Part shown: piece after piece, positions 60,021-64,000 of the stretch
How positions within the stretch are numbered: the stretch's first letter is position 1
Layout: each line of letters starts with the position of its first letter
Assembly (NCBI RefSeq): GCF_038595065.1
Contig: NZ_CP152003.1
Coordinates: 1,654,001 to 1,718,000, forward strand
Direction: 5' to 3'
Source of the DNA: Sutcliffiella sp. FSL R7-0096
GTDB taxonomy: Bacteria; Bacillota; Bacilli; Bacillales; Bacillaceae_I
Length of the DNA: 64,000 nucleotides
Translations under genes and position numbers: made by a program
Notes under the pieces: generated by a model
Seen by the model: the letters and a program-made list of their open reading frames with translations, nothing else
The model's database searches: none
What the model was told of the DNA's origin: nothing

Positions 60021-61245
60021 TAACTTCCTTCCTTTCTCCACGAGCTTTAAAAGTGATATTTGGTTTGATTGTTTCGTCAATAAAGGAATTACTTATAAAA
60101 GGTGTCTGGACAATTTGTTTCTCAACTGTTCGGTAAATAGCTCTACCTCTTATTAATGGTAATGATTCAGCACCTTCTTCATCTAATACGGCTCTGCTTG
60201 CAGTACCAGTTTGTAATTTAAAGCACAATCGTGCATCACAATTTTGACGGACTTGAGAAGGTAAAACTTCATTCGTTGCGTACTGGGTACAGTAGACTAG
60301 CCTAAATCCAGCTCCTCGGCCTCGTCTTGATATGTCTTTTACTATTTCTACTGCATCCTTTTCATCGAACAAATCTGCAGCTTCATCTATAATCGTGAAA
60401 TGACGTTCTTTTATTCCTGCCTCTTTCACATCTTCATAGCCATGTTGGAGAAGATACTCAATGGTATTATTCATTCTGTCTTGAACATCCCTGAGTGCTT
60501 CTAATGCTTCCTTAGGATTCTTAGCAACTGTTTCAACTTGTTCAAGTATTTTGAAGCGATTAAATGACAACCCACCTTTCAAATCCACGAGGCAGAGTTT
60601 AACGTCTTTAGTCTTATTAGCTACAAGAGTGGTAATGATGTTCTTTAACATTACAGATTTCCCATATCCCGGAGAACCTGCAACAATTAGATTATAAATC
60701 TCATCGAAATCATTAAATATTAGCTCACCAGTCTTAGATAATCCAATTGGTACTTTCCATCCCTTACACAATTTCAGCAATTCTTCATCATACAAAAACT
60801 GATCAGTTAAAGGCTTATCATAAATTTTAAACACAAGCATTCCATCAAAACTAATTTCAACTTCTTTCCTAACCTTTCTCGTCTGAATTAATATTACTCT
60901 GATTTGATTAAGCACGTTTTTATTCCAATTGATTAGTTTAAAGTCTTTAAGGCTTATATCAGGCATTGATTTCTTAATGTTTAATCCATCTTGGAAGTTA
61001 TCTAATTTCTGGACAAACTGCTTGGAAGACAAGCCTTGTGGCATTTGGTATACAAACTCAGTATGAGATTGCTTTTTAGTCCGTCTGTAGATTCTAATTT
61101 CCTTACCTTCTGCATTTACAAGCCCACAGTTACGAGCTATCTTAACTATTTTCTGATGATCATCTGTTCCACCATTTGCTTTTTTATAATGCGCATAACC
61201 AGCAAGAGTTCCTGCAACTAATGATGAAGTTAATTCGAATATCAT
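59947..61245 (-). CDS. FtsK/SpoIIIE-HerA type DNA-translocating ATPase
   Basis: 432 aa from ATG 61245 (GGTGGTGAT upstream). One N-terminal membrane helix (~1-20) precedes a basic region. The ATPase has Walker A AGSPGYGKS (~189-197), VDLKGG, Walker B FTIIDEAADLF (Asp288, Glu289), SRRGRGAGFRLVYCTQYATNEVLPSQVRQN (the FtsK arginine-finger region, split at ~316-345), and RGRAIY. It lacks the gamma domain of chromosomal FtsK. Coupling proteins of Gram-positive conjugative elements have the same core. Confidence 0.85.
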   Translation of the reverse strand: MIFELTSSLVAGTLAGYAHYKKANGGTDDHQKIVKIARNCGLVNAEGKEIRIYRRTKKQSHTEFVYQMPQGLSSKQFVQKLDNFQDGLNIKKSMPDISLKDFKLINWNKNVLNQIRVILIQTRKVRKEVEISFDGMLVFKIYDKPLTDQFLYDEELLKLCKGWKVPIGLSKTGELIFNDFDEIYNLIVAGSPGYGKSVMLKNIITTLVANKTKDVKLCLVDLKGGLSFNRFKILEQVETVAKNPKEALEALRDVQDRMNNTIEYLLQHGYEDVKEAGIKERHFTIIDEAADLFDEKDAVEIVKDISRRGRGAGFRLVYCTQYATNEVLPSQVRQNCDARLCFKLQTGTASRAVLDEEGAESLPLIRGRAIYRTVEKQIVQTPFISNSFIDETIKPNITFKARGERKEVNEEGNRTSTERRSHTLLIEETELS

Positions 61246-61333
61246 GGATGCGATCACCACCTTTTCTATACGGAATATAGTCCCTTTTCAAACGAAGTCT
61301 TAGTATTCTTGTTAAAGATTGAAGAATTAACAT
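61184..61333 (-). CDS. possible small basic protein upstream of the FtsK-like gene
   Basis: A 49-codon frame from ATG 61333 reading MLILQSLTRILRLRLKRDY then IPYRKGGDRIHD. An AGGTGAA lies very close; GTG 61357, within GGGAGGTG, is an alternative. It overlaps the FtsK gene by 62 nt. The Arg/Leu-rich beginning looks coding, but the far end may be chance. Confidence 0.3.
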   Translation of the reverse strand: MLILQSLTRILRLRLKRDYIPYRKGGDRIHDIRINFIISCRNSCWLCAL

Positions 61334-61537
61334 TTCACCTGTCGTTATGAGTTTCACCTCCCGATATGCTTAAAGAATGATGCTAACGAATATTGGTTGC
61401 GAAGTGGATTTCGTATTTTCTTTGGTATGTTATAACGATATACAGACTGCTTGATCATGTTTCCACTTTTTTGCCTTAGGTATAAAAAATTGAAAATTGG
61501 ACGAGAATAGTACAAAAATTAATAAGAGGTGCTATTC
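61334..61537. other. divergent intergenic region
   Basis: Contains the GGGAGGTG site on the minus strand near 61357 and, on the plus strand, TTGAAAATTGG (61490s) before the XRE gene. No clear -10 element can be assigned; a divergent promoter pair is likely. Confidence 0.4.
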
Positions 61538-61762
61538 ATGTTCGGACTAGGGAAGGATAGAACTAAGTTTGGTAAATGGTTGGATCGTCAAGAGGATATA
61601 ACTCAAAGTGACATTGCGAAGGCAGCTAGGGTTTCAAACGAGACAGTTTCTAAATTATGTAGAGATAAGGAGTACGTACCGAAATTTGAAACAGTAATGA
61701 AGATAAAGAAAGGACTAATGAAATTAGATAAAGAAGTACCAGATAGATATTTTGACATGTAA
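61538..61762 (+). CDS. XRE family transcriptional regulator
   Basis: 74 aa from ATG 61538, AAGAGGTG six bases upstream. HTH: EDITQSDIAKAARVSNETVSKLCRDKEYVPKFETVMKIKKGL, given here as one region ~20-60. Proteins like this (FGKWLDRQ..TQ) accompany FtsK/replication-relaxation genes on plasmids and prophages. It faces away from the FtsK cassette and may regulate it. Confidence 0.75.
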   Translation: MFGLGKDRTKFGKWLDRQEDITQSDIAKAARVSNETVSKLCRDKEYVPKFETVMKIKKGLMKLDKEVPDRYFDM

Positions 61763-61798
61763 AAACCACCTTGACTTAGTTGTCATGGTGGTTTTCTT
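61762..61798. terminator. bidirectional terminator between the two XRE genes
   Basis: AAAACCACC (61762-61770) pairs with GGTGGTTTT (61787-61795), with an inner TTGAC/GTCA pair. Confidence 0.8.
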
Positions 61799-62018
61799 CT
61801 TTTAATATCTCAATTACATCTCCAATTTCACAATCTAAAACTGTACAAATGCTTTCTAGCGTTTCTGTACTAATTGATTTAACCCTTTTTTCTGGCTCAA
61901 GAGTGTTGTTATTAACCCATTGACTAATCGTATTAGGTCGAACTCCTGAAGCCTTAGAGAGGTGGTACATGGTCATTCCTTTTTCTTTAAGCAGTTCCTC
62001 TAATTTAAACCGGATCAT
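61776..62018 (-). CDS. CI-like XRE repressor
   Basis: 80 aa. HTH: MTMYHLSKASGVRPNTISQWVNN, then a C-terminal helix ESICTVLDCEIGDVIEIL, the usual short XRE repressor of Gram-positive phages. It is divergent from the 62147 gene across a repeat-rich operator region, so it is the likely lysogeny repressor. Confidence 0.75.
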   Translation of the reverse strand: MIRFKLEELLKEKGMTMYHLSKASGVRPNTISQWVNNNTLEPEKRVKSISTETLESICTVLDCEIGDVIEILKEENHHDN

Positions 62019-62065
62019 AATTTTCCCCCGAATGTATTTTTTTAAATTATATCACAAATTAACGC

Positions 62066-62128
62066 TTGACGTTAATAACTATTTAAGTTAATATTAACTC
62101 AAGAAGTTAATAACTCATTAAGTTAATA
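62066..62128 (+). promoter_or_regulatory. lysis-lysogeny operator region and rightward promoter
   Basis: Four AGTTAAT-type sites: CGTTAATAACT (62070-62080), AGTTAATATTAACT (62086-62099, perfect palindrome), AGTTAATAACT (62105-62115), AGTTAATA (62121-62128). TTGACG (62066-62071), 17 bp, TAATAT (62089-62094) is overlaid by the first two, so repressor binding would block the promoter. Confidence 0.75.
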
Positions 62129-62146
62129 AAGGGGGCCATTAAATAA

Positions 62147-62449
62147 GTGAACGACATAATCAAAGTAGATGATGACTTTTACTTAGGATTACTTGTAGAT
62201 GAGACACATGCCCTATACGTTGAAAATACTGCAGTTTACTTTGTAAGTGTCAAAAGGAATAAGGATATACATGAGTATGATGGAAACTTGTTTGTGATTA
62301 TGAATGCAGATGTGAAGAAGGAAGATCATGAGGAATATTTACAGAAAACTAAGCGTGACATAAAGGAAATTTCGTTTATGGAATTCCTTACAAAGTATTA
62401 TAAAGGTGATACGCTGATTGATTTTGGTTATAGGTATCGAGGCGAATAA
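62147..62449 (+). CDS. hypothetical protein of the switch operon
   Basis: 100 aa from GTG 62147; AAAGGGGGCC lies somewhat far (~11 bases). IIKVDDDFYLGLLVDETHAL and YVENTAVYFVSVKRN give a beta-rich first half. The C-terminal half is charged. Not a recognisable Cro. It is directly under the operator region, so it is expressed when the repressor is lost. Confidence 0.5.
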   Translation: MNDIIKVDDDFYLGLLVDETHALYVENTAVYFVSVKRNKDIHEYDGNLFVIMNADVKKEDHEEYLQKTKRDIKEISFMEFLTKYYKGDTLIDFGYRYRGE

Positions 62450-62599
62450 GGGTTAGGTTCAAGTTAGACCTGAGCTCAAAAGCGAGTTTCATGATGAAAC
62501 TGGAATTAGCGAAGTTCATCGTGAACCTCACAATATTCAATAAGACGATGGTGCAAGATGAACCTGCGTCTACATAATAAAACAAAGGGAGAGATTTGG

Positions 62600-62836
62600 A
62601 TGTATAACGTTAAAGTTAGCGATAAGAAAACAGTTGAGGTAAATGGTACATTGACACTGGATTTCACTTTGCAAGTGGAAAATAAGAAGGATTTAGAAGA
62701 CAAATTAGCGTTGTTAAGCGGTCTCGGTATAGTTGATGCTTCTGTAATGTTAATGCACGTAGATGGAACTGTAAACACTCCTAGAATCACTAATGCAGAG
62801 TGTGAAGTTGCTTATATTGAGGATTATTGGGAGTAG
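62600..62836 (+). CDS. hypothetical protein before the integrase
   Basis: 78 aa from ATG 62600, AAGGGAGAG six bases upstream. VNGTLTLDFTLQVENKKDLE and NTPRITNAECEVAYIEDYW suggest a small beta protein. The out-of-frame ORF at 62558 is not used. It could be an excisionase-position gene but has no HTH. Confidence 0.5.
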   Translation: MYNVKVSDKKTVEVNGTLTLDFTLQVENKKDLEDKLALLSGLGIVDASVMLMHVDGTVNTPRITNAECEVAYIEDYWE

Positions 62837-62865
62837 GATACATAGAGACGAGTTTCTACTATATA

Positions 62866-62920
62866 AAGTGTGACTGAAAGAATATCACTATGATATACTT
62901 TCTACAGTCACACTTTTTCC
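62866..62920 (+). terminator. long hairpin with TGTGAC arms before the integrase gene
   Basis: AAAGTGTGACTG (62866-62877) pairs perfectly with CAGTCACACTTT (62905-62916), followed by TTCC. It works as a terminator for the switch operon, and its arms carry the same TGTGAC motif as the left-end cluster, so it may also bind Int. Confidence 0.6.
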
Positions 62921-62943
62921 TTTGCTCTTTAAGGAGTATGAAA

Positions 62944-64000
62944 ATGACAACTATAAAAAAAGACCCTAAAACAGGGAAGTATGGATTTGTGTATTCTGGT
63001 GGCTTTCATCCTGTTACTAAAGAGAGAATACAAAAGAGAAGACAGGGAATAGCGTCCCTAAAGGAAGCAAAAGAGATTCTTAAACAGGTTATGCTTGAAG
63101 TTGAAGAAGAGAAGAAAATGTTTGATGTTTTCAAAGGTACTTTTAAAGATTACATTTTACATTGGTATGAAGCGAAGAAGGTAAGTTTAAGACCTAGCAC
63201 ATTGGTAAATTACAATGAGCAATTGAAATACAACATCTTACCTTACCTTGGAAAATTCAAGATGTCTGAACTAGATGAGACAATTCTCCAAAACTACATC
63301 AACCAACTTCATTCTGAAAGAAAACTTGCTCCTAAAACAATAAGAGCTGCTTATGGAATTGTCAGTGAAGTTTTGAAAAAGGCATCTAGGAAAAATGCTT
63401 TTGACATCTCAATTTTAACTGAACTAAGCATACCTAAAGAATCGAAAGTGATTAGAGCTTGGGAAAAAGAAGATATAAAGAAATTCTTGAATGCTCCTGA
63501 TTTAATATTAAATCTAACTAGACATTTCATTGGATTTGAAATACAAATACAGACAGGTATTAGGATGGGTGAAGTGTTGGGCCTTAGGTGGTCTGATATT
63601 GACCTAGAAAGACGTATGCTATTAATTAGACAAACGCTTGCTAAAATCAATGAAAATGGGGAATATGGCATTGTAGATGCTGTTAAAACCAATTCCTCAT
63701 ACAGAACGATTGATCTACCAAAGAAGCTATGTCAAAGAATTGAGGAACATCAAAGAAGAGTTAACAAGGAAAAACAAATTCTCGGTGAGAAATACATTGA
63801 TAATGATTTAGTGGTTTGTACAAAGAATGGTAATTGGGTACATCCTAATAATTTCAGAAGAGCTTTTAATGTTACACGAGATTATTTAAATCTACCTAAA
63901 ATTAGGGCATATGACCTTAGGCATACTCATTCTACATTCTTAATCGGTGTATTAATGATTAATCCTAAGATAGTTTCAGAAAGATTAGGACATGCTCATA
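62944..64000 (+). CDS. int: tyrosine recombinase/phage integrase (3' end outside window)
   Basis: 352 residues visible. N-terminal AP2-like arm-binding domain (PKTGKYGFVYSGGFHPVTKERIQ), a SAM-like core-binding domain (~60-150, FKDYILHWYEAKKVSLRPST), and the catalytic domain with Arg I in QTGIRMGEVLGLRW, the HxxR box in AYDLRHTHSTFL, and SERLGHAH at the window edge. The catalytic Tyr lies beyond it. ATG 62944 is seven bases after AAGGAG. It integrates and excises the prophage. Confidence 0.95.
   Translation, partial: MTTIKKDPKTGKYGFVYSGGFHPVTKERIQKRRQGIASLKEAKEILKQVMLEVEEEKKMFDVFKGTFKDYILHWYEAKKVSLRPSTLVNYNEQLKYNILPYLGKFKMSELDETILQNYINQLHSERKLAPKTIRAAYGIVSEVLKKASRKNAFDISILTELSIPKESKVIRAWEKEDIKKFLNAPDLILNLTRHFIGFEIQIQTGIRMGEVLGLRWSDIDLERRMLLIRQTLAKINENGEYGIVDAVKTNSSYRTIDLPKKLCQRIEEHQRRVNKEKQILGEKYIDNDLVVCTKNGNWVHPNNFRRAFNVTRDYLNLPKIRAYDLRHTHSTFLIGVLMINPKIVSERLGHAH

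Larger units (their letters stand above)
30540..64000. mobile_element. HK97-type siphovirus prophage (left end to window end)
   Basis: A full late-gene operon (terminase to endolysin), repressor genes and a tyrosine integrase lie between ~30.54 kb and the window end. Base composition becomes more A+T rich right after queF. The left edge is placed near 30,540, where repeated TGTGAC motifs begin just after the queF stop. The right edge and the att core are not in the window, because the integrase gene is still open at 64,000. The layout (early genes left, structural genes middle, FtsK-like and integrase genes right) resembles the W-beta/Gamma-type Bacillus phages. Confidence 0.9.

Noticed and set aside
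62388-62599. ORFs around the 62.45-62.6 kb gap
   Set aside because: The frames (62558 plus, 62506 minus) lack ribosome binding sites; the stretch holds GTTTCATGATGAAAC and scattered GGTTCA/TGAACC words that are more likely regulatory.
1-64000. CRISPR arrays, rRNA or tRNA genes
   Set aside because: No regularly spaced direct repeats, rRNA signatures or tRNA folds were seen; the repeats present are palindromic intergenic units of irregular spacing.

Overview
The window is chromosomal DNA from a Bacillus-group Firmicute (Bacillaceae). The evidence is strong AGGAGG-type ribosome binding sites with many GTG and TTG starts, sigma-A promoters, SAM-I and preQ1-I riboswitches, CtsR boxes before clpE, a Spo0E-like phosphatase, a YkvI-type membrane protein, and a family of GC-rich palindromic repeats typical of Bacillus intergenic regions. 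The species cannot be fixed from sequence alone.

Host part, 1 to about 30,530. It opens with the 3' end of a CoA-disulfide-reductase-type flavoprotein, then a CBS-ACT protein, a secreted deacetylase-fold protein, a Spo0E-like protein and a ZIP transporter. A phosphonate/phosphate ABC operon (phnD-phnC-phnE-phnE) follows, preceded by three 11-bp-spaced PhoP-box-like repeats, then a cytoplasmic CpdB-like phosphoesterase. Next come a MhqR-like MarR regulator, an M3 oligopeptidase, a stand-alone MurE paralogue and two lipoprotein genes. clpE lies on the minus strand behind two CtsR boxes. Opposite it, tandem SAM-I riboswitches lead into metY-metX-hom. After several membrane-protein genes comes a preQ1-I riboswitch with queC-queD-queE-queF. 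About eight copies of one interspersed repeat are scattered between 14.4 and 26.5 kb, and one sits between the second SAM riboswitch and metY.

Prophage, about 30.54 kb to beyond the window end. It is visibly more A+T rich. The left end carries repeated TGTGAC motifs (candidate integrase arm sites), an SOS-box-like site, a DUF6414-like protein, a DUF5659-like protein, a DEAD/DEAH-like helicase interrupted by an in-frame TAA, a highly structured non-coding stretch with GTTCGTG repeats, and a 465-aa protein I do not recognise. Small early genes and two HNH nucleases lead into a complete HK97-type siphovirus late operon: terminase, portal, protease, capsid, connectors, tail tube, tail chaperone with a canonical -1 slippery site, tape measure, Dit with an insertion, a large Tal, holin and an M23 endolysin. 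A probable Panacea-type toxin-antitoxin pair follows the lysis genes.

Right arm. From 57.4 to 61.3 kb a minus-strand cassette encodes an FtsK/HerA-type ATPase, a replication-relaxation protein, a two-helix VirB2/TrbC-like protein with a signal peptide, a membrane-anchored M23 peptidase and several microproteins, including a tandem 47/51-aa pair. Taken together it looks like a reduced DNA-processing and transfer set, and is the most interesting candidate system here. A CI/Cro-like switch with repeated AGTTAAT operators and a tyrosine integrase, cut by the window end, finish the element.
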